Shown: positions 27,735-34,844 of the stretch, in pieces
How positions within the stretch are numbered: position 1 is the stretch's first letter
How the letters are laid out: each line of letters starts with the position of its first letter
Origin: Prevotella sp.
Lineage (GTDB): Bacteria > Bacteroidota > Bacteroidia > Bacteroidales > Bacteroidaceae
Assembly: GCA_022511045.1 (NCBI GenBank)
Contig: JAFLSF010000020.1
Location: 1 to 36,817 of the forward strand
Reading direction: 5' to 3'
DNA: 36,817 bases
Position numbers and translations under genes: made by a program
Notes under the pieces: model-generated
What the model was told of the DNA's origin: nothing
Seen by the model: the letters and a program-made list of their open reading frames with translations, nothing else
Databases searched by the model: none

Positions 27735-28466
27735 CTATTCTCGTCTACGGAGTTCATCAAGATAGCCCGCAGTTATGATGCCAGATGGGAGGGCTATGAT
27801 GGCGATGCCAACAAGTGATGATATGATACTAATAATACGTCCGACATCAGACACAGGATATATATCTCCATACCCAACTGTTGTTAGCGTACAGGCTGCC
27901 CAATAGAAAGCCTCAAAGAAGTTGTTGAAAAGATAGTGTCCATCTTGAGATTCAGCCATTTGGTCAGAGTTAAACATGACGAGTGCAGTGATGAAAATAT
28001 AGAATAGTGCAAACGATAGAACCGTATATAACGTTTTTCGTTGGCGACGTATAACAGCTACGATAATTTCCAATGATTCAAAATACCTAACGACCTTAAT
28101 TACACGAAGTATTTTTAGTAATCGAGATATTCTAATTATTTTGAAAGATGGATGTATAATGCTAAATGTAGGTAAGATTGATAGTAGGTCAATAATGGCC
28201 ATCGGTGTAATTGGATAAGTGATGTATGCCCACCATCTGTTGTGCTTGTTTCGGATGCTTATAGTTGCCCAACGTAACACATAATCGAGCATAAATATTA
28301 GGCATGATACCCAATCAAAAATAGAAAACAATAGTGTCTGCTCTCTAAACATAAGCGGCATTATGCCCATGACAATAGCCAACAACATGAGCCAGTCATA
28401 CAAACGTGATATGATGTTGTCGGTTTTTGGTTCTATGATAGCAGATATATATGATAGTGTTCTCAT
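27735..28466 (-). CDS. Voltage-gated-type potassium channel (6-TM)
   Basis: A 243-residue ion-channel protein of the KvAP/Kch class. Six hydrophobic helices are followed by the potassium selectivity filter TTVGYGD (~195) between S5 and S6. S4 carries regularly spaced basic residues (FKIIRISRLLKILRVIKVVRYF, residues ~108-129), so it has a voltage-sensor-like helix. There is no RCK/TrkA-N domain and no cyclic-nucleotide-binding domain; the protein ends soon after S6. Its start codon overlaps the stop of the upstream FtsK-gamma/HIRAN gene by 4 bp (ATGA), so the two are translationally coupled. The last residues RRRE and the TAG stop lie in a single copy of the GAGAATAGG repeat. Confidence 0.9.
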   Translation of the reverse strand: MRTLSYISAIIEPKTDNIISRLYDWLMLLAIVMGIMPLMFREQTLLFSIFDWVSCLIFMLDYVLRWATISIRNKHNRWWAYITYPITPMAIIDLLSILPTFSIIHPSFKIIRISRLLKILRVIKVVRYFESLEIIVAVIRRQRKTLYTVLSFALFYIFITALVMFNSDQMAESQDGHYLFNNFFEAFYWAACTLTTVGYGDIYPVSDVGRIISIISSLVGIAIIALPSGIITAGYLDELRRRE

Positions 28467-29071
28467 CTTACATAAACCTCTCCAAAATAATAGTCACATT
28501 TTTTGTTTTCGTCACGTCCCTTGTCAATGTACCCTCGACATGGTATGCCTTTGTGCTCTTTAATAACTCTTTCCCATAATTCTTGATTTCCACAAGGAAT
28601 ATAGCCAACGTGCCTGTTTTTTGTATATATAGCGATGGCGTACTTATCATAAGGATTGTCTGTTTCTGCTTGCAAAGTACCCTCAAAATTACCTAAACAA
28701 TTATCGTCCAGTCCACGATGGTTAATTCCTGCGATGTTATATATCTTTGTGTTACAAAATATCTGCTTTAGTTCTTCATGATTTTTGCAGATAGTGTTTC
28801 GTTTTTTGTCTACAGAGATTGGTGTAACTATGCCCATTCTTTCAAGCTTGTCAACTACGCGTTCTGCTCGCATATATCCAACATGAAATTCACGCTGTAT
28901 CATTGCAGTGGCGAACGTCCCTTGTTTGACTACAAAGTTGGCAACCTCGTAGAATAATTCTTTATCGGACAGCTCTTTCTTTGGTTTATCTTCTACGTCT
29001 ATATGTCCCATTTGATTTTTACAAAGTATAACGAAAATCAATATGGCAATCAATATAACAATAAAAATCAT
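28463..29071 (-). CDS. Membrane-anchored FtsK-gamma winged helix + HIRAN protein
   Basis: A 202-residue protein with three parts. Residues 2-17 are one hydrophobic helix (IFIVILIAILIFVIL), a signal anchor. Residues ~35-85 (ELFYEVANFVVKQGTFATA, then MIQREFHVGYMRAERVVDKL) match the FtsK gamma winged helix, which in FtsK reads KOPS DNA motifs and activates XerD. Residues ~108-200 fit a HIRAN domain (NHRGLDDNCLGNFEGTLQAE, DNPYDKYAIAIYTKNRHVGYIP), a fold that binds DNA ends or damaged DNA. No nuclease, ATPase or helicase part is present. It overlaps the following K+ channel gene by 4 bp. A membrane-tethered DNA-binding protein coupled to an ion channel next to a prophage suggests sensing of DNA with a membrane output, but that is inference. 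Confidence 0.75.
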   Translation of the reverse strand: MIFIVILIAILIFVILCKNQMGHIDVEDKPKKELSDKELFYEVANFVVKQGTFATAMIQREFHVGYMRAERVVDKLERMGIVTPISVDKKRNTICKNHEELKQIFCNTKIYNIAGINHRGLDDNCLGNFEGTLQAETDNPYDKYAIAIYTKNRHVGYIPCGNQELWERVIKEHKGIPCRGYIDKGRDENKKCDYYFGEVYVR

Positions 29072-29162
29072 AAAATATTCAACTCAGAAAAAGAAAAATA
29101 ATATTGATTTTTTCGTGACAATATGGGTGGTCTTCTTCGTGCGCGCGCTCGCCTGTGTATGT

Positions 29163-29216
29163 GTAATCCCACCACCCCCTGCCCCCCTATATAGGGGGCT
29201 GGGGGGTGGGGGTTAC
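29163..29216. repeat. G/C-rich long palindrome
   Basis: An imperfect inverted repeat of about 2 x 26 bp centred on CTAT/ATAG (29190/29191): the left arm is C-rich (ACCACCCCCTGCCCCCCTAT) and the right arm G-rich (ATAGGGGGCTGGGGGGTGGG). It lies between the starts-outward HIRAN gene (29071) and the 3' end of the repressor (29250). Similar C/G palindromes are, as I recall, dispersed in Bacteroidota genomes. It could act as a terminator hairpin for the repressor transcript. Confidence 0.7.
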
Positions 29217-29249
29217 GACGAGCAGGTGCAAAATGGGTAAATTTTCATA

Positions 29250-29963
29250 TCAAAACATTTTAATGGTTCCGCGAACGTGGTAGACGTGGGTGACGGCTGT
29301 CTTTGGTATGACCTGTTCGGCCACTGCGGGGTTGTCGGCAATGAGTGTGAGTGTGTCTCCGTTGTCTCTGACGCGCTTGATGGTGCGCAGTCCGTTGGTT
29401 GTGACTATGGCGTATATTTCTCCGTTGATGAGGTATGAGATGTCGCCTACGTGTCGGAGTGCGACGATGTCTCCGTTTGATATGGTTGGCTGCATGGAGT
29501 CTCCGTGTGCGTTGCAGAAGAGGTCGCAGTCGTTGTATGGCGGGAAGTCTATGAGGTAGTCCGGGTTCTGTGTCTGGTCGTTCTCCATGATGTCGAACCC
29601 GAGTGCGAAGTCTACGTTGTAATATGGCTTTCCTTTTGCTGCTGGCGAGGACTGTGCTTGCTGTTGGTGCGGACGGTCCGCAGTGTTGGTGCGGATAGTC
29701 CGCGCATCGGGTGCGGACGGTCCGCGCTGCGGGTCTGCCAGCATCTCGCCCTCGCCCGTCAATAGCCAGTCGAGGTTGAACACGCCAGGGAAAGCGGAGC
29801 AAAAAGCGGTCACAAATTTCTTGTTAAGATACCTCTTGTTTCCATTTAAGGCTTGTGACACCGATTGCCTTGTCCTGCGCATTTCTTTTGACAGGTCAGT
29901 AACATTACGTATTAACCTATTATCGTACAAATAGTTATACGCTAATTTTATACGTTCATCCAT
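29250..29963 (-). CDS. Prophage repressor, HTH + S24 (LexA-like) peptidase
   Basis: A 237-residue CI/LexA-type repressor. Residues ~5-70 are a Bacteroidota-type helix-turn-helix (DLSKEMRRTRQSVSQALNG). A Pro/Ala/Thr-rich linker (~77-112) is encoded by a 22-bp tandem array. The S24 domain follows, with the catalytic serine in CNAHGDSMQPTI and the lysine in LRTIKRV; an Ala-Leu-Gly-Phe stretch (FALGF) near 120 could hold the self-cleavage site. It would keep the prophage silent and self-cleave after DNA damage. It is divergent from the prophage genes, and repeated TACGACA sites lie in the shared upstream region. Confidence 0.88.
   Translation of the reverse strand: MDERIKLAYNYLYDNRLIRNVTDLSKEMRRTRQSVSQALNGNKRYLNKKFVTAFCSAFPGVFNLDWLLTGEGEMLADPQRGPSAPDARTIRTNTADRPHQQQAQSSPAAKGKPYYNVDFALGFDIMENDQTQNPDYLIDFPPYNDCDLFCNAHGDSMQPTISNGDIVALRHVGDISYLINGEIYAIVTTNGLRTIKRVRDNGDTLTLIADNPAVAEQVIPKTAVTHVYHVRGTIKMF
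29666..29737 (-). repeat. 22-bp tandem array inside the repressor linker
   Basis: GGTGCGGACGGTCCGC-type units start at 29666, 29688 and 29710 (exactly 22 bp apart), with a partial fourth at 29732. Each has a GCGGAC-N-GTCCGC dyad. The array encodes the flexible linker between the DNA-binding and S24 domains. As 22 bp is not divisible by three, gain or loss of one copy would put the S24 domain out of frame. Confidence 0.85.
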
Positions 29964-29981
29964 ACATTCATTTACAATAAA

Positions 29982-30040
29982 TACGACACTTAATTATTAA
30001 AATAACTTAAAATACGACACAAAATGGTTGGTTTACGACA
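29982..30040 (+). promoter_or_regulatory. Candidate operators of the prophage repressor (three TACGACA sites)
   Basis: TACGACA occurs at 29982-29988, 30013-30019 and 30034-30040, between the repressor start and a rightward -7 box. The last two flank the predicted -33 element. Direct repeats placed over a promoter beside a repressor gene are the usual layout of phage operators. Binding by this repressor is inferred. Confidence 0.5.
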
Positions 30041-30057
30041 TAAACGTCTTATCTTTG
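30027..30057 (+). promoter_or_regulatory. Rightward prophage promoter
   Basis: GTTG (30027-30030), a 19-nt spacer and TATCTTTG (30050-30057) fit the Bacteroidota consensus. It points to the right, away from the repressor, into the truncated early gene. A second TATCTTTG on the minus strand (30150-30143) faces it and could drive the repressor. Confidence 0.55.
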
Positions 30058-30142
30058 CAGCCGTAAGTAATTAACGCACCGAAATCGGGCACGGAAATGC
30101 CGTCAGACGGTTCTCCGCCTTTGCTTTTGGTTTTGTCACCTG

Positions 30143-30150
30143 CAAAGATA
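30143..30150 (-). promoter_or_regulatory. Leftward -7 element possibly driving the repressor
   Basis: TATCTTTG on the minus strand, about 180 bp ahead of the repressor start, with a weak TTG some 22 bp upstream. It faces the rightward promoter; transcripts from both would overlap for about 70 bp. Confidence 0.35.
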
Positions 30151-30201
30151 CGGCTTTCCCTCCCGAATAAAGCAAGAAAGAACCCTAAATTAAGTAATTT
30201 T

Positions 30202-30297
30202 ATGATTTTGCAGAGAGTAACGAGAGACCACGTACGGAAGCTGAAGGTTGGTCAGGCTGGGTTGTTGGACGCTTCGAGCCCGCCATCCCGCTGGTAG
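30202..30297 (+). pseudogene. 5' fragment of a prophage early gene
   Basis: The ATG at 30202 opens MILQRVTRDHVRKLKVGQ, which reads like the natural N-terminus of a small phage protein (from memory such starts occur in Bacteroidetes phages; not verified). After about residue 18 it runs into GC-rich DNA whose meaningful frame is the holin reading frame, and it stops at 30297 in sequence that is not protein-like. The simplest reading is that a deletion joined the start of this gene to the interior of the holin gene. Confidence 0.45.
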
Positions 30298-30743
30298 TCG
30301 TCGCCACCATGTTCGTCCTGTACGACGCATGGAGCGCCTACGAGCTGGACAAGCGCGTGCACGTCATGTACCCCGACAGGAAGCGCAGGGAGCCCAAGTT
30401 TATGAGCGAGAAGCTGCGCCACGTCATCTCGACGCTGACCGAGCGCTTCGTCATCATCCTGCTGGCCTACTGCGTCGAGCGGTGGGTGTTCGTCCACGTC
30501 AGCGTCCCCCTGTCCTACATGGCCGCAGGCGTGGTGTGCGCCGAGCAGATGCTCTCCATAGCCGAGAACAAGGCCTCGTGCCGCCTTCCGTCCGACCGCC
30601 ACGCACGGATATGGCGGCTGCTCTCCGCCGTGCTGATAGACAAGACGGCACGCCACTTCGACGTGGAAAAGACCGTCGTCGAGCAGCACCTGAGCGCCGA
30701 CTCCGCAGACCGACAAGACGCCGAGCCCGCAGCAGGCGAGTGA
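30255..30743 (+). pseudogene. 5'-truncated phage holin-like gene
   Basis: The track ORF starts at Met 30309, but the same frame is open and protein-like further upstream (GWVVGRFEPAIPLVVVATMF from 30255) without any start codon. A TAA lies in frame just before the low-GC part. The protein has one or two hydrophobic helices near the N-terminus (PAIPLVVVATMFVLYDAW; FVIILLAYCVERWVFVHV) and a charged C-terminal tail, and is followed by an endolysin-like gene, which together suggest a Bacteroidetes phage holin. The N-terminal portion appears lost at a deletion junction near 30240-30260. DNA here is clearly GC-richer than its surroundings. Confidence 0.55.
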
Positions 30744-30773
30744 CGGCAGGAAACCACCAACAACCGAAAGAAT

Positions 30774-31217
30774 ATGGCAACACACATCAGCAAGGACTTC
30801 ACCCTCGAGGAGCTGACCGCCACCAGCCAGACTGACGGCAGCGGCCACCCCCTGCGCAACGTCCCCGACCAGCAGGCAGCCTGCAACCTCTGCGCACTGG
30901 TTCACCACGTACTACAGCCCCTGCGCGACGCTATGGGCCACCCCGTCAAGATAGCCAGCGGCTACCGCAGCCCCGCGCTGAACAAGGCCGTAGGCGGCGT
31001 AGCCTCCAGCCAGCACCTGACGGGATAGGCCGCCGACCTCTGCATCGACGGCGACCGCGTGAAGGGCAAGCGCTGGTTCGACTGGATCCGCGCCCACTGC
31101 ACGTTCGACCAGCTCATCTGGGAGCACAATGCCAAAGGCTCCTACTGGGTGCACGTCTCCTACCGCACGGACGGAGGCAACCGCCAGCAAGCCATCGGCA
31201 ACCTGCTGAAGAAATAG
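30774..31217 (+). pseudogene. Peptidase M15-type endolysin interrupted by an amber codon
   Basis: The frame from ATG 30774 is open to 31217 except for one TAG at 31026-31028. Joined, it gives a ~146-residue zinc D-Ala-D-Ala carboxypeptidase/endopeptidase of the M15_3 type: FTLEELTATSQ at the N-terminus, SGYRSPALNKAVGG, SQHLTG[*]AADL (zinc His and Asp) and WVHVSY (zinc His). The amber replaces a residue commonly Gln or a charged residue between the first two zinc ligands; CAG to TAG would be a single transition. The first ORF alone (84 aa) lacks two of three ligands and should be inactive. It would have cut peptidoglycan cross-links during lysis. Confidence 0.8.
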
Positions 31218-31240
31218 GAAATATAGAAAGATATAAAAAA

Positions 31241-31549
31241 ATGAAATGGCTGAAACTTGATTATATCAAACAACATTCACGCATTGACTACGATTGCGAA
31301 GATGACTTGCTAACTATCTATGCAGAAGCGGCTGAAGAAACAGTGCTGAACCTCATAGACCGTTCGTTCGAAAACGTCGTCGTCACATACGATGGTATTC
31401 CGAACGCACTTGTGCAGGCCTCGCTCATGCTGGTGGATCTTTCATATATGCAACGCAGTCCTGTGTCTGTGCAAAGCTTGTCAGTCGTACCGTACACTTT
31501 TGACATGCTTGTCAAACCATATATGTGCCTGACTGGTTATTCAAAATAG
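31241..31549 (+). CDS. Phage head-tail connector protein (gp6-like)
   Basis: A 102-residue protein resembling the HK97 gp6-like connector family: an N-terminal helical part (LDYIKQHSRIDYDCEDDLLTIYAEAAEETVLNLID) with the typical short acidic helix, then an ALVQASLMLVDLSYMQR helix. It would form a ring under the portal. Its G+C content drops back to the host level here, in contrast to the lysis remnant just upstream. Confidence 0.7.
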   Translation: MKWLKLDYIKQHSRIDYDCEDDLLTIYAEAAEETVLNLIDRSFENVVVTYDGIPNALVQASLMLVDLSYMQRSPVSVQSLSVVPYTFDMLVKPYMCLTGYSK

Positions 31550-31580
31550 TAAACCTTTTATAATATAATACCAGAATAAT

Positions 31581-31925
31581 ATGAACTACAGCACAGGACT
31601 ATTAAAGGACCGTATTACCATACAAAACCGCACAGAAAGTAAACAGTCAAAGTGGGGTATGGACGGTTCTGGTGTTACATGGCAAGAAGCCTGCACACTC
31701 TGGGCCAATATTGAATGGGCAAAGGGAAAAAGTGCTCTTAATGCAGGTGCCATAGATGCCTATGCTGTTGTGCTCGTTAGGATGCGGTGGACAGATAAGA
31801 TAAGCATGCGCAGCCGCATAGTATATGACGAAAAAACGTACCAGATAATCCCAGAGACATTCCATGCAGACTGTATGGCGAACACTATACAGTTCAATGC
31901 ACAAGTGCTAATCAATGACAAATGA
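31581..31925 (+). CDS. Phage head closure / head-tail joining protein
   Basis: A 114-residue beta-rich protein starting MNYSTGLLKDRITIQNRTES, typical of the Phage_H_T_join (SPP1 gp16-like) family, with WQEACTLWANIEWAKG and a C-terminal YQIIPETFHAD segment. It would sit below the connector and close the head. It overlaps the portal gene by 4 bp (ATGA). Confidence 0.75.
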   Translation: MNYSTGLLKDRITIQNRTESKQSKWGMDGSGVTWQEACTLWANIEWAKGKSALNAGAIDAYAVVLVRMRWTDKISMRSRIVYDEKTYQIIPETFHADCMANTIQFNAQVLINDK

Positions 31926-33261
31926 CGTTTATGGATAATTTTTTTAAGAATTGGAACAGCAAACTGAACAGGCGTGAGTCACCAGCAAATGCTCAGTCTT
32001 CTTCAACGGACAGCGCCGCAGAAAGCCAGACGTCAGTAAAAAGTGGATCGTTTGACGAAAAGATAGTCTACGTCCGCAACCCACAGGTGGCGCTCACTGT
32101 ATCGGCTGTATATCGCGCCGTTGAGTTGCGTGCAAATACCATAGGACAGATGCTTGTACAGAGTCAGAAGCGTGACGTTGCTGGCGAGAAGACCTGCGAG
32201 GACAAGGAAAGAGACTCAATTATCTGTTGCAAGTTCAGCCAAACAGGCTGATGACAGCAACTGCTCTGTGGAAACAGGTTACTATAGACAGACTCATGCT
32301 TGGCAATGCCTTTGTGCTGATAGAACGTGACATTTACGGAGAGCCAGACAGCCTGTGGATAGCCAGAGGAGGATATGACACAGTGAGCGGTACATACAAT
32401 TTGGCATGGTTCAGCGATGGTGGCATACGGGAACGCTCAAGAATATCGCACAGCGATGTACTTCACTTCCCGAATACCTATAAGCGCGGGAATAGTATTA
32501 TGGGTATTTCTACACTTCAATACGCCTTTGACTCGCTTTCACTTATCAAGACAGAGAGCCATCAGGCATTGGAGTCGGCGGCAAAGGGCGGCCGTGTGAA
32601 GTTGCTCATCGGTGAAGACAGACCTACGTCTGCACCAGGCACGCTGGCTTACGGTATGTTCTCAAAGGACCAGGGAAAGGCATACGCCAAAGAGATTAAC
32701 GACGACATTTACAAACAGGACGTGGTCAGTCTGCACGGACTTGACAAGGTACAGCAGATTTCTATGACTGCTGCTGAGATGCAGATGGTCGAGCTGCTTG
32801 GAATGGGTTTGGACGACGTGGCTCGATTTTGGGCTACCCCACGATCTCTGCTGATGCTCGACTCCAACAGCCACTATACGAGCTACAAGGATGCTAATCA
32901 GGAATATTATACCCGTACCATAGCACCCGACGCACGTGAGATGGAGGACGAATTTACCAGAAAGTTCCTCAGCATGCGCGACTATGGTATGCGACGTTTC
33001 CACCTGTGCGAGATGCCACTGATGCGTATGGACAGGGAGTCGCAGGCAAAGATTGACGAGATAAATCTTCGAACAGGCGTAAAGACTGTCAACGAGTTGC
33101 GTCAGCAGTATGACCTGCCAAGAATAGACGGTGGCGACATTACGTATATCTCCACAAACCTTGCTGAGATTGGCAGCGAGAAACTGCGTAGCACTGGCGG
33201 CAATGGAAATACACCATATTCTAAAGTAGGAAATGGTGAAAATAACAAATATACACAATAG
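31922..33261 (+). pseudogene. Phage portal protein (HK97 family) with a frameshift
   Basis: Two ORFs (31922-32251 and 32227-33261) are the halves of one portal gene of about 446 codons. The first ends normally as far as ...CEDKER and then runs out of frame; in the other frame the sequence continues RLNYLLQVQPNRLMTA and WKQVTIDRLMLGNAFVLIERD, which is standard for HK97-type portals. An extra GA in AGAGAC at 32211-32214 explains the shift (+2). The remainder is complete to ARFWATPRSLL and the C-terminal NELRQQYDLPRIDGGD segment. As written, no full-length portal can be made unless ribosomes shift frame. Confidence 0.85.
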
Positions 33262-33307
33262 TTTTTGAAGGAAAATATTGTTTAACACTTATAACGATAG
33301 CTATAGT

Positions 33308-33925
33308 ATGATACACCCAGGAACAGACTTGAAATTTAAAGTAACAACCCATATTGCGGGGTTCTCTATGAGAAGCAACGACTTCACCATCATTATACGA
33401 AAAAGATGGGCGAAGATTGTCGGTGTCTTCAGTAAAGACAATATGCTTATTGATGAATACGGAAACTTTTATTTTGTGCTCGCAGCCGTTCCTTCTGGAG
33501 TGTATTATGCAGAATTTAACGCATACAAGGCTGATTCAGACTTCAACGATGGCGTACAGCACATCGTAGACGAACAACTGCTAGTAACTGTTGGTGACGA
33601 CGTAAAGCGCTTACGCTGCGCAGGTGAAACGGACGGTGCTGTAGTGATTTACAACAGGGTGTTTACCGAAAGTATAGGCAGCCATATATATCTTGCAGAC
33701 GAGAATGGAGAGCCTATACTGGATGCTAACGGTGAACGGATAGCATTGACACGCGCTAGTGGTGACAATGGGACGCAGATAAAACTGTCAATGACAGGCG
33801 AGCAAGTGAAAGAACTTTTGGAAAGACATAATGAAAACGGGGTGATTGACACTATTCCAGAAGCAATGGACGCATTGAACGATCTAAACCCTATTCCTTT
33901 CAATAGTATAAATGAATTGTCGTGA
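33308..33925 (+). CDS. Conserved Bacteroidetes phage protein, tail-fibre-proximal
   Basis: About 205 residues from ATG 33308 (the track start at 33278 is a TTG; MIHPGTDLKFKVTTH is the more natural start). It is beta-rich in its first 110 residues (DFTIIIRKRWAKIVGVFSKD, GNFYFVLAAVPSGVYYAEF) and has a C-terminal helix with NLNP-like repeats. Proteins with this N-terminus are, as I recall, common just before tail fibres in Bacteroidales prophages, but the function is not known to me. It follows the portal gene directly, with no protease, capsid or tail genes between. Confidence 0.5.
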   Translation: MIHPGTDLKFKVTTHIAGFSMRSNDFTIIIRKRWAKIVGVFSKDNMLIDEYGNFYFVLAAVPSGVYYAEFNAYKADSDFNDGVQHIVDEQLLVTVGDDVKRLRCAGETDGAVVIYNRVFTESIGSHIYLADENGEPILDANGERIALTRASGDNGTQIKLSMTGEQVKELLERHNENGVIDTIPEAMDALNDLNPIPFNSINELS

Positions 33926-33980
33926 CAACAAAATAATAAAATGGTGATACAATTAACAACTAACAACAACAAAAAAAAAT

Positions 33981-34799
33981 ATGGCACAATATTTAGACAA
34001 AACAGGTCTCATTGCGCTTTGGTCAAAGATTAAAGCACATGTCTCAACAGCCGTTTCTGAGGTGTCGAATACTTTAGGTGAATACACCATCAATGGCAAG
34101 AAAATAAGTACCAACCCCTCTCTGACGAAGTCTGACGTGGGTTTGGATAGCGTGACTAACGATGCCCAGGTGAAGCGCTCGGAAATGGGCGTTGCCAACG
34201 GTGTTGCTACTTTGGGAGCAAACGGAAAGGTTCCTGCTTCGCAGCTGGATATTGACACTACGCTGTTTCAGGTGGTCACTTCGCTGCCTTCCAGCGACAT
34301 CAAGACAAACATTGTATATCTGGTAGCAGGTACCAGTAGTGACGACCAGAACAAGTATACAGAGTATATCCGCGTCAACGATGCTTGGGAGAAGATTGGC
34401 GAGTTCACGGCTAACGTAGATTTGAGCGGCTATGTGAAAGGTCCATCCTCCTCCACAGCGGAACATGTGGTGACATTCGACGGTACAAATGGTAAGACTA
34501 TTAAGGATAGTGGCTTTACTATTGAAAAGAGTGTCCCATCTGACGCAAAGTTCACGGACACAGACACAAAGGTGTCGTCAGTAGGAAACCACTATACTCC
34601 TACTGAAAACCAGGCTTCTGCACTCAACGCCTCTGGAGGTATTGAAACCGACGTGGCTTCATCTACAGTTTCTGTAGTTACGGGATTGAAACGTGATGCC
34701 GCAGGCCACGTCGTTGGAGTAACATCTGTAGGTATCAAGACTAATGCCACTAATGATAGCGCCATCGGAACTTCAGACATCGATCTGATTTGCGTATAA
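33981..34799 (+). CDS. Phage tail-fibre protein 1
   Basis: A 272-residue protein beginning MAQYLDKTGLIALWSKIK, the N-terminal signature of many Bacteroidales phage tail fibres, probably the attachment to the baseplate or to a partner fibre. LGANGKVPASQL (~residues 77-88) is a short tail-fibre repeat-type motif, and the C-terminal half is Thr/Ser/Asp-rich beta-fibre. It is paralogous at its N-terminus with the next gene. Confidence 0.7.
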   Translation: MAQYLDKTGLIALWSKIKAHVSTAVSEVSNTLGEYTINGKKISTNPSLTKSDVGLDSVTNDAQVKRSEMGVANGVATLGANGKVPASQLDIDTTLFQVVTSLPSSDIKTNIVYLVAGTSSDDQNKYTEYIRVNDAWEKIGEFTANVDLSGYVKGPSSSTAEHVVTFDGTNGKTIKDSGFTIEKSVPSDAKFTDTDTKVSSVGNHYTPTENQASALNASGGIETDVASSTVSVVTGLKRDAAGHVVGVTSVGIKTNATNDSAIGTSDIDLICV

Positions 34800-34844
34800 A
34801 ATAAATATTATTTGTTTCACCATTTTATTTTTTTTTTAGTTATT

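Noticed and set aside
29260-29802. 180-codon minus-strand ORF within the repressor gene
   Set aside because: Arg/His-rich shadow of the repressor frame.
30248-30908. Long ORFs of 195 and 218 codons on both strands in the lysis region
   Set aside because: High-GC DNA opens all frames; Arg/Ala-rich translations; the holin and endolysin frames explain the region.
30774-31217. Genome-wide TAG-to-Gln recoding in the prophage
   Set aside because: Several nearby genes (head-tail connector, portal, endolysin itself) end in TAG, so the amber is better read as a mutation.
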